This document shows, in pieces, positions 8,645 through 17,320 of a stretch of DNA of 64,000 nt. Origin of the DNA: Streptomyces africanus. Lineage in GTDB: Bacteria > Actinomycetota > Actinomycetes > Streptomycetales > Streptomycetaceae. Both the position numbers and the translations under genes were made by a program. The stretch spans positions 1 through 64,000 of the forward strand of contig NZ_MUKA01000017.1 of NCBI RefSeq assembly GCF_002150735.1, read 5' to 3'. The notes under the pieces were generated by a model. The model saw nothing but the letters and a program-made list of their open reading frames with translations, did no database searches and was not told the DNA's origin. Positions within the stretch are counted from its first letter, which is position 1. Every line of letters begins with the position of its first letter.

Positions 8645-8881
8645 TCAGCCGCCGTTGAGGCGTGCGCGCAGGAGGTTCTTGCCCAGTTCGGCACCCTTGC
8701 GGCTGTCCGCCTGCGCCTTGCGGAACAGGTCCGCGACCTCGGTGTCCTTGGCGCGCTCCGCGTCCTGGATGTAGCTCTCCAGACGCAGGGCGTTGTTCAG
8801 GCACGCCTCGACGTACCAGATCAGGTTGTAGTCCTTGTCCTGCGTACCGGTCACGCCGCCGGTCTCCGTCTCGCTGGTCAT
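8645..8881 (-). CDS. Small conserved hypothetical protein
   Basis: 78 residues from the ATG at 8881, preceded by GGAGG with ideal spacing (AAGAAGGAGGCTCGA). It is acidic and helical (YNLIWYVEACLNNALRLESYIQDAERAKD, in shorter blocks) and ends in a basic Arg/Lys segment. There is no signal peptide or membrane segment. A helical-hairpin protein of unknown role. A striking dyad (8962-8989) lies about 90 bp upstream and may regulate it. Confidence 0.75.
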   Translation of the reverse strand: MTSETETGGVTGTQDKDYNLIWYVEACLNNALRLESYIQDAERAKDTEVADLFRKAQADSRKGAELGKNLLRARLNGG

Positions 8882-9223
8882 TCGAGCCTCCTTCTTGCGG
8901 AGCGGACCTCTTCAGGCGCCGGACGGGTACCCGTCCTCCGGTCGGACACACAGCCCGCATGCGTCACGTTGCGTGACCGTTCGGTCACGTCCTCGCCGGA
9001 CGGGCGGCCGACCCGACGGTCAGACCCGTACGGACCACCAACTCCCCTCCTCCGTACGGCAATACCGACAGTTGTCACAGAAGCGAACAGACACTGGTCA
9101 GTTTCAGAACGAAGTGCCGTTCCACCGTGCGAAAGCGGTCGATGACAGTGTGTACTGTGCTGCGGGTGGCTCGTGAGAGCACCTCGGACTCCGCCCTGCC
9201 CGACTCTCCCTGGACTCGACTCG
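8882..9223. other. 342-bp divergent intergenic region before the conservon
   Basis: Holds the ribosome site of the minus-strand gene at 8881, the overlapping GTCACG dyads at 8962-8989, and an AT-richer stretch (9060-9130) with TTGTCA at 9072-9077 that may be a conservon -35. No matching -10 at 17 nt is convincing. There is no open frame with a ribosome site other than the alternative cvnA start at 9173. Confidence 0.5.
8962..8989. promoter_or_regulatory. Overlapping dyads, putative repressor operator
   Basis: GTCACG-TTG-CGTGAC (8962-8976) overlaps CGTGACCG-TT-CGGTCACG (8972-8989). The second is a perfect 8-bp inverted repeat with a 2-bp centre. The three alternating half-sites look like a TetR/GntR-type operator covering the promoter of the gene starting at 8881 or of cvnA. 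No regulator gene is adjacent, so the binding protein is unknown. Confidence 0.45.
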
Positions 9224-10825
9224 ATGATCGAATTACCGGACCTGGTCGTCGGCGGTCTCGCCGTCGGCACACTGTCCGCGTTCGCCCTCGGCGGCGGGTT
9301 GCTGCGCTCACGGCGGCAACTGGCCGCACAGCGCGCGAAGACGGCCGCCCTGCGGGCACAACTCGACGGCACCACACGGGCGTTCACGGCCGAGGTCGAG
9401 CACCTGGCGGCGCGGCGCGTGCCCGCCGCCGCCCGGCAGGCGGCCCATCCGCACGTCGCGGTGCCCGGCCCGCTCGGTCCGCAGCTCTCCGGTTCGCCCC
9501 TGGGTCTCGCGCTGGAGCAGGTGCTGAAGGGGCTGCACGCCGAACTCGCCGCGCAGCGCACCCGGATCGACGCCGCCGCGCAGGCCGGGATGCGTGGCGC
9601 CACGCGGGAGATCCAGGCGGCGCTGTACCGGTTGCAGGACGCCCTGCGGGGTCTGCAACAGCGCTATGACGACCCGGAGTTGGCGCAGACGCTGTTCGAG
9701 CTGGACCACGAGAACGAGCAGTCGCTGCGGCGCGCGCAGATCGCCGCGGTGGTGTGCGGGGCCTGGGTGGGGCTGGCCCGGGAGGAGTCCCACCTCGTGG
9801 ACGCGGTGACGGGCGGTCAGGCCCGGCTCGCGGGCTACCAGCGCGTCCGGATCCACAACCACCTTCAGGCCGGGACGGCCCTGGTGTCGCACGCCGTCGA
9901 ACCGGTCGCCATCATCGTCGCCGAGCTGCTCGACAACGCGCTGCGGCACTCCGCGCCCGACACCGACGTCGTGGTCAACCTGGAGGCGGTCCACCACGGT
10001 GTCTGCGTCACCGTCGACGACGCCGGGCTGGGGATGACGCAGGACGAACGGGCCCGCGCCCAGCGGATGGTGGCCGGCTCGGAACCGATCCTGCTCACGG
10101 AGCTCGGCGATCCGCCGCGCATGGGACTCGCCGCCATCGGCCAGCTGACCCGGCAGTTCGAGCTGAGCGTGGACCTGTCCTCCCCGTCCCCGTACGGCGG
10201 CGTGCGGGCGGTGCTGCGGGTCGACAGCCACCTGCTGACCCGCATCGATCCCGACGAAGTGCCTCCCGCGGCCAGCGCCCCGCGCTCGACACGCAGGGCG
10301 GGGCGGGACACGGCGGACGGTGCCGCCTCGTCCCCCGGTGGCGCGTCGTCCCCCAGCGACGCGCCGGGCGCAGCCGCCCCTGCCGCCCCGGCCTGCGAAC
10401 CCGATCCGGCCCCGGCCTCCGCCGCCAGGAAGCCCGGGCAGCCGTCCGCCCCCACCTCACCCGACGATCACGGCTACGGCACGGACCAGGACGACGAGGA
10501 CTCCGCCCCGGCCCCGGGCCACCACGGCCCCCGTGACAACGGCGGACTCCCCCAGCGGCGTCGCCGCAGCCGGGCCACGCCCCTGCCGGGCACCCCGGCC
10601 GCCGCGCCCGCACCCGCACCGCAGCGCCGCCCGCGGCGTCCCGAGGAGTCCGCCGCCGCCCTCGGCGCCCTCCAGTCCGGCACGGCGGCCGCACGTTTCG
10701 CCGCGCGGCCGAACACCGGCGCCCCTCCAGCCGTATCTGAGGGTGCCCCGGCCGCGACCACGGCCGACGGGCCCGACGAGACCGGCCGAGACCAAAACGA
10801 CCACGAAGGGGGAACGGCTCGATGA
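9224..10825 (+). CDS. cvnA: CvnA, conservon sensor histidine-kinase-like protein
   Basis: First gene of a conservon. The start at 9224 places one membrane segment at the very N-terminus (LVVGGLAVGTLSAFALGGGLL). A coiled-coil linker follows (RRQLAAQRAKTAALRAQLDG), and then an ATPase domain with N-box AELLDNALRHSAPD and G1 box VDDAGLGMT. The last 190 residues are Pro/Ala-rich and disordered. No phosphorylatable H-box is obvious, as is usual in CvnA proteins. The fourth codon (9233-9235) is TTA, a rare leucine codon read by bldA tRNA. A GTG at 9173 is an alternative start. CvnA is thought to be the membrane sensor of a G-protein-like complex with CvnB-D. Confidence 0.85.
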   Translation: MIELPDLVVGGLAVGTLSAFALGGGLLRSRRQLAAQRAKTAALRAQLDGTTRAFTAEVEHLAARRVPAAARQAAHPHVAVPGPLGPQLSGSPLGLALEQVLKGLHAELAAQRTRIDAAAQAGMRGATREIQAALYRLQDALRGLQQRYDDPELAQTLFELDHENEQSLRRAQIAAVVCGAWVGLAREESHLVDAVTGGQARLAGYQRVRIHNHLQAGTALVSHAVEPVAIIVAELLDNALRHSAPDTDVVVNLEAVHHGVCVTVDDAGLGMTQDERARAQRMVAGSEPILLTELGDPPRMGLAAIGQLTRQFELSVDLSSPSPYGGVRAVLRVDSHLLTRIDPDEVPPAASAPRSTRRAGRDTADGAASSPGGASSPSDAPGAAAPAAPACEPDPAPASAARKPGQPSAPTSPDDHGYGTDQDDEDSAPAPGHHGPRDNGGLPQRRRRSRATPLPGTPAAAPAPAPQRRPRRPEESAAALGALQSGTAAARFAARPNTGAPPAVSEGAPAATTADGPDETGRDQNDHEGGTAR

Positions 10826-11244
10826 CCAGCCGCGCAACGGGGGACACGGCCTGGGTGCTCGAACCGGTTCTGGAGGTGCCGCACGTCGTGGCCGCCGTCC
10901 TGCTCACCCGGGACGGGCTCGTGACCGGCTACACCGACGCGCTGTCGCAGCCGTCGGCCGAGCGGGTCGCCGCCATCACCAGCACCGTGCAGGGCGCCTG
11001 CCGTACCGCGGCGGCGGCGTTCGCCGACACCGACCGGGCCGACATCCGGCAGGTCGTCATCGAGTCGGACCACGGCTATGTGCTCATCGTCCCGACGGAC
11101 CACGGCACCTGCGTGGCCGCGTACGGCGACCCCGAGGTGCGTCTGGACCTGCTCGCGCACCGGGTGCACTCGCAGGTCGCGCGGCTGGGTGAGAAGGCGA
11201 TGGCCGCCGGGCCCCGAGGCGCCGACGGCGGCACGCCGGCATGA
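10822..11244 (+). CDS. cvnB: CvnB, roadblock/LC7 domain protein
   Basis: 140 residues. The ATG overlaps the cvnA stop by 4 bp (ATGA). Roadblock/LC7 domain: VPHVVAAVLLTRDGLVTGYTD, then a helix and VVIESDHGYVLIVPT. Roadblock proteins dimerise and commonly act as partners or GTPase-activating factors for small GTPases, which fits the CvnD GTPase two genes downstream. Translational coupling suggests fixed stoichiometry with CvnA. Confidence 0.9.
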   Translation: MTSRATGDTAWVLEPVLEVPHVVAAVLLTRDGLVTGYTDALSQPSAERVAAITSTVQGACRTAAAAFADTDRADIRQVVIESDHGYVLIVPTDHGTCVAAYGDPEVRLDLLAHRVHSQVARLGEKAMAAGPRGADGGTPA

Positions 11245-11603
11245 CCGGCCGCCGAGGCGGCCGTCCCCTGGTTCCCGCGTATCTGTCGACCGGCGGTGTG
11301 GCCCGGCCCAGCCGTGCGCATCTGGAGCGGCTGTCGGTCCTCACCGGCAGCGGCGAGCCGGCTCCCGCCGATCTGCCCGCCGCGCAGGCGGCCCTGCTGG
11401 AGGAGCTGGAGTACGGGTCGCTGACGGTGGTGGAGGCCGCGGCCCTGCTGCGGCTGCCCGTCTCCGCCGTGCTGGTGCTGGCCGCCGACCTCGTCGACCG
11501 CGACCTGGTGCTGGCCCGCGCGCCGATCCCGCCCGCCCGGCGCTTCGACCCCGACCTGCTGAAGAGAGTGGCCGATGGCCTCCGCGACCTCAAGCACCGT
11601 TGA
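11241..11603 (+). CDS. cvnC: CvnC, DUF742 protein
   Basis: 120 residues, with a 4-bp overlap with cvnB. DUF742 proteins are small winged-helix-like adaptors of the conservon. The region EELEYGSLTVVEAAALLRLPVSAVLVLAADL (quoted across its HTH-like helices) is diagnostic, and it ends in a basic helix. It is presumed to form part of the CvnA-D membrane complex. It overlaps cvnD by 29 bp, a long overlap typical of this operon type. Confidence 0.9.
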   Translation: MTGRRGGRPLVPAYLSTGGVARPSRAHLERLSVLTGSGEPAPADLPAAQAALLEELEYGSLTVVEAAALLRLPVSAVLVLAADLVDRDLVLARAPIPPARRFDPDLLKRVADGLRDLKHR

Positions 11604-12201
11604 CGCCGCCTCCGGCGGCGACGGCATCCATCTCCCGGACACCGCCCGCGACCTGGTGAAGATCCTGGTCACGGGGCCTTTCGGGGTGGGCAAGACCACC
11701 CTGATCGACTCGGTCTCGGAGATCCGCCCGCTGCACACCGAGGAGCAGCTCACCGAGGCGTCCGCGCAGGTGGACGATCTCGCCGGGGTCCGGGACAAGT
11801 CGACCACCACGGTCGCCATCGACTTCGGCCGGATCAGCCTGCCGGGCGGGATCGTGCTGTATCTGTTCGGCACGCCCGGCCAGGAGCGGTTCCGGTCGCT
11901 GTGGGGCGACATCGCCCATGGTGCGCTCGGCGCGCTCGTGCTGGTCGACGCCCGCCGGATCGACGCCTCGTTCGACGTGCTCGGGCTGGTCGAGGAGACA
12001 GGGCTGCCGTACGCGGTCGCCTTCAACACCTTCCCGGACGCGCCGCGGCACCACACGCCCGAGCAGTTGCGCGCCGCCCTGGACCTGGAGCCGACGACCC
12101 CCATGGTGACCTGCGACGCGCGGGAGGCGAACTCCTCGATCGACGCCCTGCTCGCCCTGGTCCAGCACCTGATCGACCACCGACCCGCGGAGTACCGGTG
12201 A
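11575..12201 (+). CDS. cvnD: CvnD, small Ras/Gtr-like GTPase
   Basis: 208 residues. GTPase motifs: G1 VTGPFGVGKTTLID, G2 threonine in KSTTTVAIDFGRI, G3 LFGTPGQERFRSLW. The G4 position reads FNTFPDA and lacks the NKxD consensus, as in other ATP/GTP-binding conservon proteins. It is cytosolic and presumably membrane-recruited by CvnA. It may switch the activity of the complex or of the P450s encoded next. It starts inside cvnC, and its stop overlaps the P450 start. Confidence 0.92.
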   Translation: MASATSSTVDAASGGDGIHLPDTARDLVKILVTGPFGVGKTTLIDSVSEIRPLHTEEQLTEASAQVDDLAGVRDKSTTTVAIDFGRISLPGGIVLYLFGTPGQERFRSLWGDIAHGALGALVLVDARRIDASFDVLGLVEETGLPYAVAFNTFPDAPRHHTPEQLRAALDLEPTTPMVTCDAREANSSIDALLALVQHLIDHRPAEYR

Positions 12202-13436
12202 CCCACCCGTCCCCTGCCGAGCAGGCCTTCTCCCGCGCGGTGCCCGTCCGCCTGTGGGAGGACGGCTTCGCCCACGACCCCCGCCCGTACTACGCCGCCC
12301 TGCGCGCCCAGGGCCCGGTCGGCTGGGCGGAACTCGCGCCCGGTGTGCCGGCGTACGTCGTCACGGACCGGCGGGCGGCGCTGGACCTGCTGCACGACAC
12401 GCAGAACTTCTCGCACGATCCCCGGCCGTGGCAGGCGACCGTTCCCGACGACTCCCCCGTGCTCGGGATGATGCGCTGGCGGCCCAACACCCTGTTCGCC
12501 GACGGTGCCGCGCACATCCGCTACCGCACCACCCTGATCGACGCCTTCGACCTGGTGGAGCCGCACGACCTGCGGGAGCGCGTGCACCGGGCGGTGCATC
12601 TGCTGGTGAGCCGGATCGGGCCGCGGGGCGAGGCCGACCTGGTCGGCGAGTTCACCCGGCCGTTGATGGCGCTGGTGTTCAACAGCCTGTTCGGCCTGCC
12701 GGACAGCGCCAGCGACCGGCTCGACGCCGCGCTGGGCAAGCTGATCGAGGGCGGCGCACAGTCGGCGGAGGGCGAGGCGGAGTTCGCCGGGTACGTGCTG
12801 GAGCTGATCGCGGCCAAGACCGAGCGGCGCGGCGACGACCTGCCGAGCTGGCTGCTGGACCATCCGGCGGGGCTGACCCCCGAGGAGGTCACCTGGCAGG
12901 TGTTCCTCACGCTCGGCGCGGGACACGAGCCGACGGCCAACCTGGTGTCCAACGCGCTGTCCAGGATCCTCGGCAACCCGGCCTACTACTCGACGCTCAC
13001 CAGCGGCGCCCGCCCGGTGACGGACGCGGTGCTGGAGGTGCTGCACCACGAGACGCCGCTCGCCAACTACGGCATCCACTACGCCCGCACGCCGGTCACC
13101 TTCCACGGCGTGTGGATCAGGGCCGCGGTGCCGGTGGTGATCTCGTACGGGGCGCTGGCGCAGGCCACCGAGCAGGAGCGCGGCGCGGACCGGCACCCGG
13201 GCGACGCCTCCCACCTGTCCTGGTCGGCGGGCCCGCACGCCTGCCCGGTCAAGCAGCACACGCTGCTCATCGCCACCGAGGCGATCGAACGGCTCACGCA
13301 GTGGCTGCCCGACCTGGAACCCGTGCTGCCCCGCGAGCGTCTCACCTGGCGGCCCGGCCCGTTCCACCGCTCGCTGACGGCGCTGCCCGTCCGTTTCACT
13401 CCCCGCTCCCCCGATCAGCCAGGAGGACGAACGTGA
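12198..13436 (+). CDS. cvnE: Cytochrome P450, CYP157-like, lacking ExxR
   Basis: 412 residues. The GTG at 12198 overlaps the cvnD stop by 4 bp. The haem-binding loop is SWSAGPHACPV, with ligand Cys349. The I-helix is LGAGHEPTAN, where the usual acid-alcohol Thr pair is altered. The K-helix reads EVLHHETPL: Glu280 is kept but the ExxR arginine is His283. Loss of ExxR is a published hallmark of the CYP157 family, which occurs beside CYP154 in Streptomyces conservons. Substrate and activity are unknown. It may have a structural or regulatory role, or work as a pair with the next P450. Confidence 0.88.
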   Translation: MTHPSPAEQAFSRAVPVRLWEDGFAHDPRPYYAALRAQGPVGWAELAPGVPAYVVTDRRAALDLLHDTQNFSHDPRPWQATVPDDSPVLGMMRWRPNTLFADGAAHIRYRTTLIDAFDLVEPHDLRERVHRAVHLLVSRIGPRGEADLVGEFTRPLMALVFNSLFGLPDSASDRLDAALGKLIEGGAQSAEGEAEFAGYVLELIAAKTERRGDDLPSWLLDHPAGLTPEEVTWQVFLTLGAGHEPTANLVSNALSRILGNPAYYSTLTSGARPVTDAVLEVLHHETPLANYGIHYARTPVTFHGVWIRAAVPVVISYGALAQATEQERGADRHPGDASHLSWSAGPHACPVKQHTLLIATEAIERLTQWLPDLEPVLPRERLTWRPGPFHRSLTALPVRFTPRSPDQPGGRT

Positions 13437-14659
13437 CCGTGACCGACCGCATCGCACTCGACCCGTTCGGCGCGGACATCGCGGGCGAGTGCGCCCGGCT
13501 GCGCGCCCTCGGCCCGATCGTGCCCGTGGAGCTGCCCGGCGGGATCCCCGCCTGGGCGCCCACGCGCTACGACACGCTGAAGGAACTCATCCTCGACCCG
13601 CGGGTCAGCAAGGACCCGCGGCTGCACTGGCGGCTGTGGCCCGAGATCGGCGAGCACCCGTCCTGGGGCTGGATCGTGGGCTGGGTAGGCGTGGTGAACA
13701 TGCTCTCCACCTACGGCGCGGACCACACGCGGCTGCGCAAGCTGGTGGCGCCCAGCTTCACGCACCGGCGCACCGAGGCGCTGCGGCCCCGGGTGGAGGC
13801 GATCACCGCGGAGCTGCTGGACGCGCTCGACGCGGCCGACGGCGAGGTCGTGGACATCAGGGAGGGATTAGCCCATCCGCTGCCGATGCGGATCATCTGC
13901 GAACTGTTCGGTGTCCCCGACGAGTTGCGCCAGGACACCGCCCGGATGATCGCGGCCCTGATGGACACCACCGACCCGAGTCCGGAGCACGCGGCGTCCG
14001 TCCAGCGGCAGATCGGCACGGTGCTGCCCGCGCTGATCGCGCACAAGACCGCGCACCCCGGTGACGACATGACCACGGAGCTGATCCGGGTCCGGGACGA
14101 GGACGGCGGCCGGCTCAGCGACGAGGAGTTGCTGTACACACTGCTGCTGGTCATCGGGGCCGGTTTCGAGACCACCGTCAATCTCGTCGGCAACGCGGTC
14201 GTGGCCCTGCTCCGCCACCCCGAGCAGCTCGCCGCCGTACGGTCCGGGGAGATCGGCTGGGACGCCGTCGTCGACGAGACGCTGCGCGCCCACCCGTCGG
14301 TCGCCTCGCTGCCGCTCCGGTTCGCCGTCACGGACCTCACCGTCGGCGACGTCACGATCCCGGCCGGAGACGCCATCCTCACGACGTACGCCGCCGCGGG
14401 GCTCGACCCCGAGCACTACGGGCCGGACGCCGGCGTCTTCGACGCCACGCGCGCCGCAGACGACCATCTGTCGTTCGGGATCGGGGTCCACCGCTGCATC
14501 GGGGCACCGCTGGCCCGCCTGGAGGCGCTGACCGCGCTGCCGGCGTTGTTCGACCGGTTCCCCGGCCTGAGCCTGGCCGCCGGTGACGAGGGCCTGCGGC
14601 AGGTGGCGTCCTTCATCGCATTCGGCTGGCAGGAGATTCCCGTGCGGCTGCGCGGCTGA
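13433..14659 (+). CDS. cvnF: Cytochrome P450, CYP154-like
   Basis: 408 residues. The GTG at 13433 follows AGGAGG with 6-nt spacing and overlaps the previous stop by 4 bp. It has a full P450 signature: I-helix IGAGFETTVN, K-helix DETLR (Glu282, Arg285) and haem loop FGIGVHRCIG with Cys355. CYP154 enzymes hydroxylate macrolides, steroids or flavones in vitro; the natural substrate is not known. No ferredoxin or reductase gene is adjacent. Codon 146 (13868-13870) is TTA, the second rare leucine codon in this operon, so full expression should need the bldA tRNA. Confidence 0.92.
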   Translation: MTVTDRIALDPFGADIAGECARLRALGPIVPVELPGGIPAWAPTRYDTLKELILDPRVSKDPRLHWRLWPEIGEHPSWGWIVGWVGVVNMLSTYGADHTRLRKLVAPSFTHRRTEALRPRVEAITAELLDALDAADGEVVDIREGLAHPLPMRIICELFGVPDELRQDTARMIAALMDTTDPSPEHAASVQRQIGTVLPALIAHKTAHPGDDMTTELIRVRDEDGGRLSDEELLYTLLLVIGAGFETTVNLVGNAVVALLRHPEQLAAVRSGEIGWDAVVDETLRAHPSVASLPLRFAVTDLTVGDVTIPAGDAILTTYAAAGLDPEHYGPDAGVFDATRAADDHLSFGIGVHRCIGAPLARLEALTALPALFDRFPGLSLAAGDEGLRQVASFIAFGWQEIPVRLRG

Positions 14660-14889
14660 GGCAAGCGAAGGGCTGCCGCCCCGCGGGCAGCGCGCGAGAG
14701 CGCGACCGGTCCCCCGTTCCGGTCGAGCCCCCGCGGTTCGTCGAACCTACGTCGCCGGCCGAGGCCCTGTGAATCGTGTCGATGCCCGTTGCGCGCTCAA
14801 CAGGGCTCACCCGTGCACAGCGGAGTCCGGATGGCCCGGTTTCGTCCCGTCGGGACCTGGCCAACCGGTTGCCCATGCGGCACAGACGG

Positions 14890-16383
14890 TCAGTCGTGGC
14901 GGCGGAAAGCCGGCAGATCGAGGTCACCGACGGCCAGGTGGGCCAGCACGACCTCGTACAGGTCGGTGCCCGCGGCGAGCAGTTGGCGTTCGAGGACGGG
15001 CTCGGCGCTGCGGACGTGCTCGCGCACGGTCTGCGGGTGCATGCCCAGGATCTGCGCGGCCCGTTCGGCGTTGCCGCCGGCGGTGATCCAGGTGCGCAGC
15101 GTCCGGCGCGGGTTCCTGGCGTCCGCGTCCAGCCGGCCGAGCAGGTCCTGGGCCCAGGTGCGTACGGCGGGACCGGACAGCAGGTCGGAGAGCCGGAGCG
15201 TGGAGTTCCCGGTGTCGTCGGGGTACTGGGCGTCGGGCAGGCCGATCTGGGTGTTGAGCGCCAGGTGGACGACGGCCCGGACCGTGAGGTCGGCGAAGTC
15301 GGTGCCGAGCAGGGTCTCCACGCGTTCCATGCGGGCGCGGACGGTGTTGCGGCTGACGCCGAGGACCTTGGCGGCGCTGACGGCCGTGAACTCCAGGCCC
15401 AGGCGGGTGGTGGCGAGGAGTTCGGCGCGGGTGTGGTGCGGCAGGGTGTCGAGCGGGCGCAGCACCCGGGCCGTCCAGCCGCGCAGCGCCCCCGGGTCCA
15501 TGAGGCGCTCGGGACGGGTGCGCTCGGCGTAGACCGCCGTCTTGTCGGGCCGGAAGTGGGCGACCGCGAGGGCGCTGACGGCCTGTCCGTACGCGGTGGC
15601 GGTCCGGGCGAGGCTCTGCCGGACGCTGCCGCCGAGGAAGATGTCCGGGTGCCGGCCGACCAGGGACCGCAGGGTCTCGCCGGTGCTGTCGCGGGGGCTG
15701 ACGACGATCACATGGCCGTCCATGGCCGGACAGCGCACGACCAGGGCGTCCTCGCCGGTGCCGTCCAGGCACTCCTCGGCGATGCGGTCGCGTACGGCGG
15801 CGTCGGACTCGACGACGTACACGCACGCCGTGTCGGCGTCGAGCAGTCCGGGCCAGAGCCCGGCGGCGACGCGGCGGGCGGCGATGGTGTCCTCGACCAT
15901 CAGCAGTTGCAGGATGGCCAGGCGCAGGTCGGAGGTGGCCCGGCGGAGCCGGTGCCCGGCCGCGGTCGACTCGCGCGCGGTCAGCAGGAGCTCGATCACC
16001 TGGGCGGTGTGGGTGACGACGTCGGCGGCCCGGCGGTCGAAGGGGGTCTCGCGGGAGACGGCCAGGACGCAGGTGTGGGACGGGTGTTCCACCCTGACCA
16101 GGCGCTGGTGGCGCTCCTGGCTCTCCCAGGCGGCGGAGGCGATCCGGCCGGCGGTGATGTCCGTGACGAGGCCCTCGTCCAGCGGGAGCCGGGTTCCGGC
16201 GATGAGGTTGCCGGCGGCGTCCTGGAGGGCCACGGATCCGCGCACGGTGCCGGCGAGCCAGCCCACGACCCGGCGCACGTCGCGCCCCGCCGGGCGCAGG
16301 TGGTCGAGCAGTTCCTCCGCCCACGCCGGGCCCTGCCCGGCCGGTGTCCGCTGCTGCCGGTTCCCGTCCTCTCGGCCAGCCAC
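14890..16383 (-). CDS. PucR/CdaR-type transcriptional regulator
   Basis: I start at the GTG at 16383, after GAGGGGAAGG, rather than at 16530, whose extra 49 residues are low-complexity. This gives 497 residues. The N-terminal half is a GAF-like sensor region (VRGSVALQDAAGNLIAGTRL, HTCVLAVSRET). The C-terminal half carries two HTH-like helices: AAKVLGVSRNTVRARMERV and AAQILGMHPQTVREHVRSA. The second matches the PucR C-terminal HTH_30 pattern. It is probably a ligand-responsive DNA-binding regulator; its target is unknown. It is convergent with the conservon. Confidence 0.82.
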   Translation of the reverse strand: MAGREDGNRQQRTPAGQGPAWAEELLDHLRPAGRDVRRVVGWLAGTVRGSVALQDAAGNLIAGTRLPLDEGLVTDITAGRIASAAWESQERHQRLVRVEHPSHTCVLAVSRETPFDRRAADVVTHTAQVIELLLTARESTAAGHRLRRATSDLRLAILQLLMVEDTIAARRVAAGLWPGLLDADTACVYVVESDAAVRDRIAEECLDGTGEDALVVRCPAMDGHVIVVSPRDSTGETLRSLVGRHPDIFLGGSVRQSLARTATAYGQAVSALAVAHFRPDKTAVYAERTRPERLMDPGALRGWTARVLRPLDTLPHHTRAELLATTRLGLEFTAVSAAKVLGVSRNTVRARMERVETLLGTDFADLTVRAVVHLALNTQIGLPDAQYPDDTGNSTLRLSDLLSGPAVRTWAQDLLGRLDADARNPRRTLRTWITAGGNAERAAQILGMHPQTVREHVRSAEPVLERQLLAAGTDLYEVVLAHLAVGDLDLPAFRRHD

Positions 16384-16555
16384 CTCGGCCTTCCCCTCGT
16401 TGCCCGCGCCGCCTCCGGCGCACCGGTCGGGGACGTTACCCCACACGTCCCGCGCTCTCGTCCCGGGCATCCCGGGCGGACCCGCCCGGCGCCCTCCCGC
16501 AGGCCGGCACCCCGCCCTGCGCCACCGCACCGCGCGGGCGGCATAAGCTCGACGG

Positions 16556-17176
16556 ATGGCGAAGTACTACGACGTGCACCCCGACAACCCCCAGCCCCGC
16601 ACCATCGGCCAGATCGCCGACAGCATCCGTGCGGACGCTCTTGTCGCCTACCCCACGGACTCCTGTTACGCACTGGGCTGCCGTCTGGGCAGCCGTGACG
16701 GCATCGAGCGGATCCGTACGATCCGCAAGCTGGACGACCGGCACCACTTCACTCTCGTGTGCCAGGACTTCGCGCAGCTCGGCCAGTTCGTGCGGATCGA
16801 CAACGACGTGTTCCGCGCGATCAAGGCGTCGACGCCCGGCAGCTACACGTTCATCCTGCCCGCGACGAAGGAGGTGCCGCGCATGCTGCAGCACCCCAAG
16901 AAGAAGACGGTCGGCGTGCGGATCCCCGACCATGTCGTCACCCAGGCCCTGCTCGCCGAGCTCGGTGAGCCGCTGCTGTCCAGCACCCTGCTGCTGCCCG
17001 GCGAGGACGAGCCGATGACACAGGGCTGGGAGATCAAGGACCTGCTCGACCACGTGCTGGACGGGGTGGTCGACTCCGGTGACTGCGGGACCGAGCCGAC
17101 GACGGTGATCGACTTCTCCGGCGGGGAGGCCGAGATCGTGCGGCACGGCGCGGGCGACACGTCACGGTTCGAGTAA
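16556..17176 (+). CDS. YrdC/YciO/Sua5 family protein (threonylcarbamoyl-AMP synthase-like)
   Basis: 206 residues of the Sua5/YciO/YrdC fold. It has the KxR-type nucleotide pocket RTIRKLDDRHHFTLVCQDF, the strand LVAYPTDSCYALGC, and GSYTFILPATKEVPR with GVRIPDHV. Members make threonylcarbamoyl-AMP for the tRNA t6A modification. The length and absence of the Sua5 C-terminal domain fit the YciO subgroup, whose role is less certain, so this is likely a paralog and not the essential enzyme. The ribosome site is weak. It is divergent from the PucR-type regulator, with 170 bp between. Confidence 0.85.
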   Translation: MAKYYDVHPDNPQPRTIGQIADSIRADALVAYPTDSCYALGCRLGSRDGIERIRTIRKLDDRHHFTLVCQDFAQLGQFVRIDNDVFRAIKASTPGSYTFILPATKEVPRMLQHPKKKTVGVRIPDHVVTQALLAELGEPLLSSTLLLPGEDEPMTQGWEIKDLLDHVLDGVVDSGDCGTEPTTVIDFSGGEAEIVRHGAGDTSRFE

Positions 17177-17320
17177 AGCGCGCGCCAAGGGGCGTGCACA
17201 CCCTGCCGTGTGCCGGGGGGTGGGCGAAATGCCCCGCGAAGCGGCGTGTCACGATGCCCGTGATCCGCCCGGCTCACGCGGACGGGTTCCTGGCCGACAC
17301 CGCAGAGAGGCAGCCCACTC

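Noticed and set aside
9224..14659. Natural-product gene cluster because of two P450s
   Set aside because: No core synthase, ferredoxin or tailoring gene; the context is a conservon.
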